Origin: JAWKHR01 sp041394725
GTDB taxonomy: Bacteria; Acidobacteriota; Vicinamibacteria; Vicinamibacterales; SCN-69-37
Length of the DNA stretch: 64,000 bases
Direction of reading: 5' to 3'
Assembly (NCBI GenBank): GCA_041394725.1
Contig: JAWKHR010000011.1
Span: 1 to 64,000, forward strand
The notes beneath the pieces are model-generated. The model was given only the letters and a program-made list of their open reading frames with translations. It had not been told where the DNA came from and ran no database searches. The translations under genes were made by a program, and so were the position numbers. Shown here piece after piece: positions 47,971 to 56,789 of the stretch; the stretch's first letter is position 1; every line of letters begins with the position of its first letter.

Positions 47971-48866
47971 TGTTCCGGACCGCGTCGAGCAGGGTCGGCC
48001 GCGCGACTGTCGGTTGCGGCCGGCGGGACGTCGCGCTCCAACCGGTCCAGGCGCGACTCGAACCTGATCGACCCGGACAGGCCCGGGGCCGTGATGGTCG
48101 TCGTGTAGGAGCCGTCGAGGTGCTCCTTGTCGGCGTGGCGGGCCGAGTAGGCGCTCGCCTCGAACTGCAGGCCGTTGGGCAGCGTCGTGGACGCCGGCCC
48201 GGGGCAGAACAGCCCGCCGTCCACCGCGATGGTCCCCGGCGTCGTCAGGCTGGACCCGCCGCCCAGGTCGAGCGTGCAGACGCCCTGGTCCAGGGTCTGA
48301 CTGATCTCGACGTCGTGCGCCAGGCGATCGCCCACCTTCGGGAAGGTGCTCGACGAGCATCCGAAGAGGATCTCGAAGTCTCCAGTGGCCGTGCAGGACA
48401 TGACCTCCTCTTCCCCGGTGTAGTGGCCCGCGTAGTGCGGCAGGACCCGGGTCCTGATCGACGCCGACTGTCCCTGATAGGTCGCGGTCACGGAGGCCAG
48501 CCCGGCGGTCGCGGCCCGGAGCGTGAAGGCGGCGCTCTGCTCGATCGTCGCCGTCAGCACCTGCGTGTTGTCCGAGACGATCGTGGCGCCCGTCGCGGGC
48601 GCCGGTGAGCCGTTGCCCTCCGTGACGGTCACCGATCCGGACAGCGAATCGCAGGAGGATGAGGCCGGCAGCGGTATCGAGACGCCCGAGCAGAACGTGT
48701 GGATCACGAGGTCACCGTTCAGCACGTCCGTCTTCTGGGGATCGGGCTTGACCTCCACCATCTTCTGCAAGGGGCTCGGCGGGAGCCGCAAGTCATCGCC
48801 ACTCGGGCATCCGCCCAACAGCAACGCTGCTCCGGCCACCATCACGCTCGCGTGCAGCCTCTTCAT
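47958..48866 (-). CDS. lipoprotein, unknown, with Ig-like region
   Basis: A 302-residue lipoprotein (ALLLGGC lipobox, Cys20). Residues 60-150 look like a bacterial Ig-like (Big) domain: GATIVSDNTQVLTATIEQSA, AAFTLRAATAGLASVTATYQ. The second half has six cysteines in a small sandwich (EEEVMSCTATGDFEILFGCS, QGVCTLDLGGGSSL, GLFCPGPAS), probably disulfide-linked in the periplasm, and ends with SYTTTITAPGLSGSIRFESR. The last 25 residues (PPAATDSRAADPARRGPEHH) are low-complexity and overlap the MoaD-like pseudogene. I do not recognise a family. Confidence 0.75.
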   Translation of the reverse strand: MKRLHASVMVAGAALLLGGCPSGDDLRLPPSPLQKMVEVKPDPQKTDVLNGDLVIHTFCSGVSIPLPASSSCDSLSGSVTVTEGNGSPAPATGATIVSDNTQVLTATIEQSAAFTLRAATAGLASVTATYQGQSASIRTRVLPHYAGHYTGEEEVMSCTATGDFEILFGCSSSTFPKVGDRLAHDVEISQTLDQGVCTLDLGGGSSLTTPGTIAVDGGLFCPGPASTTLPNGLQFEASAYSARHADKEHLDGSYTTTITAPGLSGSIRFESRLDRLERDVPPAATDSRAADPARRGPEHHPR

Positions 48867-48999
48867 CCCTGGCTCCCCTCAGCCCGATCGACACACGTCC
48901 AGCGCGCCTGCCGATTCCTCCGCAGGTCCGGCCGGCTCGCAAGCTCGTCGGATTGTGATACTAGGGGGGGAGTATATGGTCCGAGGCCGGCGGCCGCAA

Positions 49000-51684
49000 C
49001 TACGGCTTGGCGGCCTTCCAGTTCGCGCCGACGCCGACGTCAACGGTCAGCGGCACGTTGAGTGTCCAGGCCGCCTCCATGCGCGCGCGGACGATGGCGG
49101 AGACGACGTCGGCGTCGGCCTCGGGGACCTCGAACAGCAGCTCGTCGTGGACGGTGAGGATCATGCGCGCCGGGACGGGTCGTGAGGCGTTGTGGGTCTC
49201 GAGCGCGGCGTGCACGTCGATCATCGCCTTCTTGAGGATGTCGGCGGCCGTGCCCTGGATGGGCATGTTGACGGTCTCGCGTTCGGTGGCGGCGCGGATC
49301 ATGCCGTTGCGGCTGTTGAGTTCCGGCACGAGGCGGCGGCGGCCGGTGATCGTGCGGACGACGCCGGTCGCGCGTGCCTCCTCCAGCGTGCGGTCGATGA
49401 ACGCGCGGACCGAGGGGAAGCCGGAGAAGTACGCGTCGATGAACTCCTGCGCGGCGCCCTGCGGCACGCCGATGTCCTTCGCCAGCGTGAAGGCCGTCTT
49501 CCCGTAGAGCAGCGCGTAGTTGATGATCTTCGCCCGTCGCCGCAGCTCGTGCCGGTCGAGGCCGCTCTCGGCGCCGAACACGCGCTCGGCCGTGCGGTCG
49601 TGGATGTCCACGCCCTGCGTGAACGCCTCGACGAGCGCCGCGTCGCCCGAGAGGTGCGCGAGCACGCGCAGCTCGATCTGCGAGTAGTCCGCCGAGATCA
49701 GCACGTGGCCAGGCTCGGCGACGAACGCCGCGCGGATCTCGCGGCCGAGCGGCGTGCGGATCGGGATGTTCTGCAGGTTCGGGTCGCTGCTGCTCAGCCG
49801 GCCGGTCGCCGCCACGGCCTGGTTGAACGTCGTGTGCACGCGGCCGGTGCGCGGGTCGACGAGCTGCGGCAGCGCGTCCACGTAGGTGCCCTTGAGCTTC
49901 TGGATGCTGCGCCACCGCAGCACCAGCCCCGGGATGTCGTGCACGAGCGCCAGCTCCTCGAGCACGTCCTGCGCGGTCGAGACCGCGCGCGTCTTGCCCG
50001 TCTTCTTCGTGGACTGCAGGTTGAGCTTCGTGAACAGCACCTCGCCCAGCTGCTTCGGCGAGTTGATGTTGAACTCGACGTCGGCCTGGCGGAAGATCTC
50101 GGCCGCCAGCGAGTCGAGCTCCGTCTGCATCGACGCCGACAACGCGGCCAGCGCCCCGGTGTCCACCTTCACGCCCGCGCGTTCCAGGTCGGCCAGGATC
50201 GGGATGAGCGGCCGTTCGAGATCGCGGTAGACCGCGTCGAGGCCCTCGCGCGCGAGGTCCTCGGCGAGGCCGGGCGCCAGCTCCAGCGGCAGGGCCGCGC
50301 GCTCGCCGGCGAACGCGGCGAGCGTGGTGGGCGGCACCGCGCCCATCGCGAGCGCCTTCGCGCCGCGCCCGCGGACCTCCTCGTCGGACGCCGCCTTGTA
50401 GCCCGCGCGCTCGAGGGCCAACGGCTCGAGGGCGTGGCTCGACCGCGTGGCGTCGAGCAGGTAGCTGGCGACCATCGTGTCGAGGTCGATCCCGTCCAGC
50501 ACCACGCCCTCGGCCGAGGCGGCAATCGTCGCGAACTTGAGGTCGTGTCCGATCTTGGCGACGGCCGGATCCGCCAGCACGGGGCCGAGGCGCGCGAAGA
50601 CGTCGGCGGCCCGCAGGTTCGGCGTGTCGGCGAGGCCCGTGTGCGCGACCGGCACGTAGACCGCTCGCTCGGGCCCGGCGGCGAACGCCCAGCCGACGAT
50701 CTCGGCGGCGACGGCTGACGCGCCGGAGCCGATCGCGGCGACGCCCGCCCGGCCGGAGGCGCGCATCGCGGCCACCAGCGCGTCCACGTCCTCGAGCGAC
50801 TGCGCCACCACGAACTCGCGGTTCGACGTGGCGGCGGTCGGCGCGAACTCGGTGACGAGCGTGCGGAACCCGAGCGACGAGAACAGCGCGTAGCAGCGAT
50901 CGCGCGACGGGCCGCGGTACCGGAACGCCTCCGGGTCGAACGTGACCGGGACGTCGGTCCGGATGCGCGCCAGCTCGCGGCTCGCGCGCGCCGCGGCCTG
51001 GTGCTCGACGACGGCCTGGTACTTCTTCTTCGGGATGTCGGCCGCGCCGGCGATGAGCGCGTCGAGCGTGCCGAACTCGCGGATCATGTCCTTGGCGCCC
51101 TTCTCGCCGACGCCGGGCACGCCCTTGATGTTGTCCACGCTGTCGCCCATCAGCGCGAGCACGTCCACGACCTGGTCGGGCCGCACGCCGAACTTCGTCT
51201 CGACGCCGGCCTCGTCGTACCAGGTGCCCTCGTCGCGCGGGTTGTAGACGCGCACGCCATCGCCGACGAGCTGGAAGAAGTCCTTGTCGCCCGTGACGAG
51301 CGCCACCTCGAAGCCCGCCGCGCGCGCCTGCTGCGCCAGCGTGCCGATCACGTCGTCGGCCTCGAAGCCGGCGCGCGTCAGGATCGGCACGCCGAGCGCC
51401 TCGCAGGCCTCGTGCACCAGCGGAATCTGCTCGGCCAGATCGGGCGGCATCGGCGCGCGGTTGGCCTTGTAGTCGGCCGCGAGGTCGTCGCGGAACGTGG
51501 GACCGGCCAGGTCGAACGACGCGGCGATGTAGGCCGGCTGGTGATCCGCCAGCAGCTTGCGCAGCATGGTGGAGAAGCCGTACACCGCGTTGGTGGACCG
51601 GCCGTCGGGCGCGGTGAGCCCGCGGATCGCGTGGTACGCACGATACATCTGCGAGCTGCCGTCGATCAGGAAGAGCTGGGGCAT
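49000..51684 (-). CDS. polA: DNA polymerase I, 3'-5' exonuclease domain apparently inactive
   Basis: An 894-residue family A polymerase. Residues 1-290 form the 5'-3' FEN domain (FLIDGSSQMYRAYHAI, FEADDVIGTLA, VTGDKDFFQLVGDGVRVYNP, GDSVDNIKGVPGVGEKGAK). Residues 310-490 have the exonuclease fold, but the first catalytic motif, Asp-x-Glu in E. coli, reads GVAAIGSGASA, so proofreading is probably lost as in Taq. The polymerase domain is complete: SSDPNLQNIPIRTPLGREIR, motif A ISADYSQIELR, motif B RRRAKIINYALLYG, motif C ILTVHDELLFEVP. In motif B, Tyr723 stands where E. coli has Phe762, the residue governing dideoxynucleotide discrimination. It functions in Okazaki-fragment maturation and repair. 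Confidence 0.95.
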   Translation of the reverse strand: MPQLFLIDGSSQMYRAYHAIRGLTAPDGRSTNAVYGFSTMLRKLLADHQPAYIAASFDLAGPTFRDDLAADYKANRAPMPPDLAEQIPLVHEACEALGVPILTRAGFEADDVIGTLAQQARAAGFEVALVTGDKDFFQLVGDGVRVYNPRDEGTWYDEAGVETKFGVRPDQVVDVLALMGDSVDNIKGVPGVGEKGAKDMIREFGTLDALIAGAADIPKKKYQAVVEHQAAARASRELARIRTDVPVTFDPEAFRYRGPSRDRCYALFSSLGFRTLVTEFAPTAATSNREFVVAQSLEDVDALVAAMRASGRAGVAAIGSGASAVAAEIVGWAFAAGPERAVYVPVAHTGLADTPNLRAADVFARLGPVLADPAVAKIGHDLKFATIAASAEGVVLDGIDLDTMVASYLLDATRSSHALEPLALERAGYKAASDEEVRGRGAKALAMGAVPPTTLAAFAGERAALPLELAPGLAEDLAREGLDAVYRDLERPLIPILADLERAGVKVDTGALAALSASMQTELDSLAAEIFRQADVEFNINSPKQLGEVLFTKLNLQSTKKTGKTRAVSTAQDVLEELALVHDIPGLVLRWRSIQKLKGTYVDALPQLVDPRTGRVHTTFNQAVAATGRLSSSDPNLQNIPIRTPLGREIRAAFVAEPGHVLISADYSQIELRVLAHLSGDAALVEAFTQGVDIHDRTAERVFGAESGLDRHELRRRAKIINYALLYGKTAFTLAKDIGVPQGAAQEFIDAYFSGFPSVRAFIDRTLEEARATGVVRTITGRRRLVPELNSRNGMIRAATERETVNMPIQGTAADILKKAMIDVHAALETHNASRPVPARMILTVHDELLFEVPEADADVVSAIVRARMEAAWTLNVPLTVDVGVGANWKAAKP

Positions 51685-51723
51685 CGGTGGGTGAACGCTC
51701 CGGGAAATGTATATCATCGGCCG
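51685..51723. promoter_or_regulatory. 39-bp divergent promoter of polA and a membrane lipoprotein-like gene
   Basis: The spacer has the only AT-rich patch nearby, TGTATATCAT. TATATC (51710-51715) ends eight bases before the ATG at 51724, so that transcript would be leaderless or nearly so. The polA promoter must lie in the same bases or inside the opposite gene. Confidence 0.4.
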
Positions 51724-52470
51724 ATGCGCGTTCCCCGGATACGGGCCGCCGTGCTGCTGCTCTCGGGACTGGCCGCCTCGTGCGGCGGCTCGCTCGGACG
51801 CCAGTACGAGTACGAGGAGCAGGTCTACCTGAGCGTGGACGGCGCGGCGACGATCGTCGTCGACGCGTCGCTCCCGGCGCTCGTGGCGCTGCGCGGCCTG
51901 CCGCTGGACCTGACGCCCGGCGTCCGGCCGGATCGCGACGCCGTCCGGGCGATGCTCGAGGCGCGCGGGTGCGCCGTGTCGAGCGTCGGCCAGCCCTGGA
52001 CCCGGCGGGGCCGCCGGTTCATCCAGGTGCGCGTGGCGACCGAGGACATCCGCACGGTCTCGCGGTGCGGCCTGCTCGACTGGTCCACCTACGGGTTCGA
52101 GCCGGCGGGCGAGGACGAGCTGCAATACGACCAGCGCGTCGGCGCCGCCGCCGGTGGGGATCCTGGTGCGGTGAACTGGGACGGCAGCGAGCTGGTCGGC
52201 TTCAAGCTGCACCTGCCGAGCAAGATCCTCGAGCACAACGTCAAGCGGCTCGAGGACGGCGAGAACGGCAGCGTCGAGCGCGGCAACATCCTGACCTACG
52301 AGCAGCGGTTCGCCGACCGGCGCGCCGGGGTGCCGGTGGAGATGAAGGTGCGGATGGGCGCGGACTCGATCCTCGCGCGCACGCTCATCATCTTCGGCAT
52401 CGCGTTCGCCGCCGCGGTGCTGGTCCTCGGCGGCATCATCTGGGTGACGATCCGGCGCGCCAGGCGCTAG
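51724..52470 (+). CDS. membrane protein, unknown, C-terminal TM
   Basis: A 248-residue protein with an N-terminal hydrophobic stretch ending AASCGG (a poor lipobox) and one strong C-terminal TM (LARTLIIFGIAFAAAVLVLGGIIWV) followed by basic residues. The region between has alternating strands (VYLSVDGAATIVVDASLPAL, RRFIQVRVATEDIRTVSRCG) and the segment GFKLHLPSKILEHNVKRLED. The topology suggests an outside-facing domain held by the C-terminal TM. I do not recognise the family. Its stop and that of the convergent C7 gene share the palindromic bases CTAG. Confidence 0.75.
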   Translation: MRVPRIRAAVLLLSGLAASCGGSLGRQYEYEEQVYLSVDGAATIVVDASLPALVALRGLPLDLTPGVRPDRDAVRAMLEARGCAVSSVGQPWTRRGRRFIQVRVATEDIRTVSRCGLLDWSTYGFEPAGEDELQYDQRVGAAAGGDPGAVNWDGSELVGFKLHLPSKILEHNVKRLEDGENGSVERGNILTYEQRFADRRAGVPVEMKVRMGADSILARTLIIFGIAFAAAVLVLGGIIWVTIRRARR

Positions 52471-55400
52471 CCGCCCGCCAGCCGGATGTCCTGCACCTTC
52501 TTCTCGCCGTCGCCGATCGTCACCCGGATCGCCGCCGCGGCCACCTGCTCCATGAACGACGGGTCGCCCCAGTCGCTCTGGTCCAGGTCCGTGACCGCCG
52601 CCAGGAAGTAGTCACCCGGCAGCAGCTGCGTGAAGCGGAACTCGCCGTCGCTGTCCGGCTGCGTCGGCGGCCGCAGCCACCGCGAGGACGACGACCAGAG
52701 ATCGCGCGAGACCGGGAACAGCAGCACGGTGAGGTCCGGCACCGGCTGTCCCGCCGGGTCCAGCAGCTTGCCCGACAGCTCGGCGGTCGTGTCCGTGAAC
52801 GTCGCCGTCATGCCGGTGACATCCATGCCCGGCTCGACGACCACACCTGTGTCGAGCGTCTCGCGCCCGCCCACGGTCGCCGATCGCAGCGTCCAGCGCG
52901 ATTCCGCCGAGAAGCCGGTGAGCGGCACCGTGGCCGTGAGCGTGTAGCGCCCGGGCGTCACGCCGGTGATCGTGAACGTGCCGTCGGCATTGACCGTCGG
53001 CGCCGTGGCGCCGAGCGCCAGGCGGCCGTTGGTGATCGGCTGCAGGCGCAGCCGCACGCGGCCCATGTCGTCGGGCGGCGCCAGGCGCTGGCCGTCGAAC
53101 ACCAGCCGGCCCGACACGGTCATCCCTTCCCGCAGCTGCAGCGTGATCCCCTCGACGTCCTGGCCGCTGAGGTCCACGTCCTGCTGCGCCCACAGCGCTG
53201 GCTCCGGCGCATCCGGTGGGGGTGGCGGCCCGCCGCGCAGCTGCGTCGGCGCCTCGACGACCTCCGTGCGCGAGACGAACATCCCGCCGCCGCCCATCGA
53301 AATCACCTGCGGCCCGGATCCCGCGCGCGCCGTCACCTGGTAGCGGCCCGGACCGAGGCTGTCGGTCGTGAACGTGCCGTCCGGACCGGTCCGCACGAAG
53401 CCGGGCAGGCCCGCGAAGATCGTGGTGTCGCTCTCCCCGTTCATCACGAGGAGCTGGACGCCCGCGCGGGGCTGGCCGTCGGGGCCCACCACCGTCCCGT
53501 GGATCTTCGCCGTCGGCACCAGCCGCATCGCGACGTCGATGCCGGCCGCTTCCTGTCCCGCGACCACGCGCACCGGCGACGCCTCGGCCGCGACCGGCGT
53601 GCCCGGGTAGTAGAGCGGCGCAAACCCGACCGGGCGTCCGCCGAGCGGTTTCGTGTCCGTCGCCGGCTTCGCCCCGCCACCGGGCTCGGGCGCGGCGAGC
53701 GTCCGAAGATCCGCCACCACGCTCTGGACGTCGTCCGTGGAGAGCTGCCGCAGGTCGCTCGTGCCACGCGCCGGGGCGCTGGCCATGACGACGTACTCGC
53801 CCGGCATGAGGCCGAAGAACCGGTATTCGCCGCGATCATCCGTCTGCGTCGTCGTCGGCACGCCTGTGCCGCTGGCGGGCGCCAGCCGGCGGGCGCCGTC
53901 CACCTGGCGGTACTGCAGCAGCCGCATCGACACGCCCGGGAACGGCAGGCCGTTCTCGTCGAGCACGCGACCCGTGATCACCGCATCGAGGCCGAGGCGC
54001 AGCGTGAGGCCCGTCATCGCCTGGCCGGCGGTGAGCGCGAGCGGCGCGCCCGGTCCGCGGCCGGGACGCCGCGCCCCGAAGTAGGCGCTGACGTACGCGG
54101 CCTTCGACGCCGACAGCGAGTAGCGGCCCGGCGGCAGGTCGCGGATCTCGAACCGGCCCTCGTCGTCGGTCATCACCGCGCGTTCGCCGCGCTGGTCCAC
54201 CGACCGCACCGCGACGCGCGCGCGACGCACGGGCCGTCCCGACGAGTCGTCCATGACGACGATGCCGGAGACGGTGGCCGGCGCGGCGTCCGGGCCCGAC
54301 GCCGCCGTCGGTGACGGTCGGGTGTCCCGTGACTGCTGCACGGGCCGCGTGTCCCGTGACTGCTGCACGGGCCGGGTGTCGCGTGACTGCGGCGCGGGTC
54401 GCGCGTCGCGTGACGGCGGCGCGACGGGCGCCGCGTCACGGCCCGGCGCGGGCGCCCAGGCGTCGCCGTCGGAGAGCGGCGGGAAAACGAGGCCGGGCTC
54501 CGGGGTGGACGCCGCGGCCGGCACGACGGCGAGCGGCGCCGGCGCGCCTCCGCCCGGCCGCACCGCGCGCGTGGTGAGCGTCTGCTGCGACTCCTGGCCC
54601 TCGCCGAGCGAGATCGTCGTGGCCTCGCGGGCGAGCTGCTGCAGGAACGCCGGATCCTGCCAGTCGTCGACGAACTCCGCGCTGATCGCGATCAGGTTGT
54701 AGCTGCCCGCCGGCAGCTCGGCAAACGAGAAGTCGCCCGTGCGCGTCGCGCGCGCCATCCGCATCCGGCGCGGGTTCGGCGACTGATTCGACCACATCCG
54801 GCTGTCGGTGGGGAACACGAGCACGGCCGCCGTGTCATCGGGCTGCCCCTGCGCATTGCGCACCGATCCGTCGACCTTCGAGATGCGATCGGTGAACGTC
54901 GCGACGAGGTTGCCCACCTCGCGTGACCCGACCTCGAGCGGCGCGTCGGCGACGTCCACGCCGCCTGCCATGATCGACCGCAGCGTCCAGTTCTGCGGCG
55001 GGTTGGCGACGCGCAGGACGTAGCGGCCCGGCAGCAGCCCCGGCATCGTGAACGTTCCGTCGCGTCCGACCCGCGCCGGCGGCATCCCGCCTCGGGTCTT
55101 CCGGTCCGCCGGCTCGGCGGTGATCACGATCGAGCCCATCCGATCCGCGTTGGTCCGATCGGCCGAGCCGTCGAAGTCCACGCGGCCCTTCACCGTGAGG
55201 CCCTCGTTCAACGTGACCGTGAGGCCCTCGATGCCCGTCTCGCCGACCGAGACCGGCGTCGACGTCCAGAGCACCTTCGGGGCACTCTCGGATTCCTCGC
55301 GCAGGACGTCGGGCGGGGGCGGCGGCGGGGGCGGCGGGCCGCCACCGCCGGACGTGTCGGCCTGGAACACCATCACGCGCATCACACCGGGACCACCGCC

Positions 55401-56687
55401 GCGACCGAGGCCGGGCGGGATGCGCACCGTCTGGATGACGTAGTTGCCCGCCGGCACCCCGAGGAACGCGAACGTGCCGTCCGGGCGCGTGATCGCGGTC
55501 GCGACGTCGGGATCGGTCGACAGATCGCCCGTGTCGCTCGGCACCAGGTGCAGCGCGAAGCCGCCGACCGGACCGTCCGGCCCGACGAGCTGGCCGGTGA
55601 TGGTCGAGGTCGGCCGCAGCCGAAGCGTGACGTCCACGCCGGCGCGCTCCTCGCCCGAGACGACCGTGATCGGCATCGCCTCGCCGGGCGACGTGGCCGC
55701 CGGATAGTAGGTGGTCGCGAAGGACAGCACGCGGCCGTCCATCTCCGGCGCCACGGTCGTGCCCTGCGCGGTGTTCAGCAGGAATGGCCCGCCGCCCGGC
55801 ACCGCGGTGCCGCCGCCGAACGACAGCGAGACGTTGCCGCCGCCCGGCCGCATCATCGTCGAGAGCAGGTCGGCGCCGACGCGACCCTGCATGGAGAAGT
55901 CGGCCGGCGCGGTCGCGACCACGGTGGGCGCCGAGACGATGTACTCGCCCGGCGCGAGATCGCCGAGCCGGTACTGGCCGCGGTCGTCGGTCGTCGTCGA
56001 CGCGGCGCGTTCGAGCCGGGTGGCGCCGCCGGTGCCCTCGCGCCGGTACGCCTCGACCTCGGCGCGGACCACCGGGTCCCCGCGTTCGTCGAGCACGAAG
56101 CCGGCAATCACCGCCGGCTTGAACATCCGGATCGTCACGTCGTCGATCCGCTCGCCGTCCCTGACCTCGAGCGGCTGCGATCCGCCGTTCGGCCGGAGGC
56201 GGCCGTACGCGCCGTCGAGGTAGCCGTTCTTCTGGGCGGAGATCTGCGGCGTGCCCTGTGGCACGCTCCGGAAGGCGAACCGGCCAGTCGAGTCCGTCAT
56301 CACGCGCGGGATGGTCGGCGCGCCGCCGCCGCGTCCCGTCATGGCGAGGCTGCCGTTCACGATCACCGGCCCGCCGCCGCCGATCCGCGCGCCGGGGACG
56401 ATCGTCGTGCCGAGCGTGACGATCGCGCCGGGGATCGGCTGGTTCGAGGCCGCGTCGACGACCTGGCCGACGATGATCGCCGAGCCGGTCGCCGAGACCG
56501 GCAGGTTGACGTTGACGCCGTTGGCGACGCCGCCGCCCGACGCCGTGACGACCTGCATCTCGACGTTGCCGCCACCGCCGCCCGACTGGGCGCCGATCGC
56601 GACCTGCGGCACGCGCGCGTCGAGCGCGACGGCGCTGGCCAGGATGGCGAAACCGATGAGGCGAATCCGGTGTGAGGACATCTGCAT
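52467..56687 (-). CDS. C7: double-length secreted CarboxypepD_reg repeat protein
   Basis: A 1406-residue protein that looks like two C proteins fused. Signal peptide to about 32, then half one: units at 72 (IIVGQVVDAASNQPIPGAIV), 190 (VIAGFVLDERGDPVVRAEVE), TYYPAATSPGEAMPITVVSG near 335, and a complete C-terminal module (VLVFPTDSRMWSNQSPNPRR, LPAGSYNLIAISAEFVDDWQ, FLQQLAREATTISLGEGQ) at 620-705. A linker of about 90 residues contains four copies of a 9-residue unit (QSRDTRPVQ). Half two restarts at TVSGIVVMDDSSGRPVRRAR and ends in a second copy of the module (LLFPVSRDLWSSSSRWLRPP ... VTIGDGEKKVQDIRLAGG). No catalytic site; probably a long beta-sandwich rod in the envelope. Confidence 0.88.
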   Translation of the reverse strand: MQMSSHRIRLIGFAILASAVALDARVPQVAIGAQSGGGGGNVEMQVVTASGGGVANGVNVNLPVSATGSAIIVGQVVDAASNQPIPGAIVTLGTTIVPGARIGGGGPVIVNGSLAMTGRGGGAPTIPRVMTDSTGRFAFRSVPQGTPQISAQKNGYLDGAYGRLRPNGGSQPLEVRDGERIDDVTIRMFKPAVIAGFVLDERGDPVVRAEVEAYRREGTGGATRLERAASTTTDDRGQYRLGDLAPGEYIVSAPTVVATAPADFSMQGRVGADLLSTMMRPGGGNVSLSFGGGTAVPGGGPFLLNTAQGTTVAPEMDGRVLSFATTYYPAATSPGEAMPITVVSGEERAGVDVTLRLRPTSTITGQLVGPDGPVGGFALHLVPSDTGDLSTDPDVATAITRPDGTFAFLGVPAGNYVIQTVRIPPGLGRGGGPGVMRVMVFQADTSGGGGPPPPPPPPPDVLREESESAPKVLWTSTPVSVGETGIEGLTVTLNEGLTVKGRVDFDGSADRTNADRMGSIVITAEPADRKTRGGMPPARVGRDGTFTMPGLLPGRYVLRVANPPQNWTLRSIMAGGVDVADAPLEVGSREVGNLVATFTDRISKVDGSVRNAQGQPDDTAAVLVFPTDSRMWSNQSPNPRRMRMARATRTGDFSFAELPAGSYNLIAISAEFVDDWQDPAFLQQLAREATTISLGEGQESQQTLTTRAVRPGGGAPAPLAVVPAAASTPEPGLVFPPLSDGDAWAPAPGRDAAPVAPPSRDARPAPQSRDTRPVQQSRDTRPVQQSRDTRPSPTAASGPDAAPATVSGIVVMDDSSGRPVRRARVAVRSVDQRGERAVMTDDEGRFEIRDLPPGRYSLSASKAAYVSAYFGARRPGRGPGAPLALTAGQAMTGLTLRLGLDAVITGRVLDENGLPFPGVSMRLLQYRQVDGARRLAPASGTGVPTTTQTDDRGEYRFFGLMPGEYVVMASAPARGTSDLRQLSTDDVQSVVADLRTLAAPEPGGGAKPATDTKPLGGRPVGFAPLYYPGTPVAAEASPVRVVAGQEAAGIDVAMRLVPTAKIHGTVVGPDGQPRAGVQLLVMNGESDTTIFAGLPGFVRTGPDGTFTTDSLGPGRYQVTARAGSGPQVISMGGGGMFVSRTEVVEAPTQLRGGPPPPPDAPEPALWAQQDVDLSGQDVEGITLQLREGMTVSGRLVFDGQRLAPPDDMGRVRLRLQPITNGRLALGATAPTVNADGTFTITGVTPGRYTLTATVPLTGFSAESRWTLRSATVGGRETLDTGVVVEPGMDVTGMTATFTDTTAELSGKLLDPAGQPVPDLTVLLFPVSRDLWSSSSRWLRPPTQPDSDGEFRFTQLLPGDYFLAAVTDLDQSDWGDPSFMEQVAAAAIRVTIGDGEKKVQDIRLAGG
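54322..54429. repeat. 27-bp tandem repeat in the C7 linker
   Basis: Four consecutive 27-bp units, the first two differing at one base (GTGTCCCGTGACTGCTGCAC... to GGGCCGC/GGGCCGG) and the last two more diverged. Read on the minus strand they encode the QSRDTRPVQ-type units of the linker between the two C7 halves. In-frame length changes would be expected between strains. Confidence 0.8.
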
Positions 56688-56789
56688 TGGGCACCCGTTC
56701 GGAGAACGACCCCCAATTAGACCCCGACCGGCGGTGGCCTGTCGGCGGCGAACCCCGCCGCAGATGTTAAGAATTCGAAAAAAGGCGCC

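Noticed and set aside
52467..52470. The shared CTAG of two convergent stop codons as a regulatory signal
   Set aside because: Convergent genes overlapping by a TAG/CTA palindrome arise easily by chance; nothing else supports a function.
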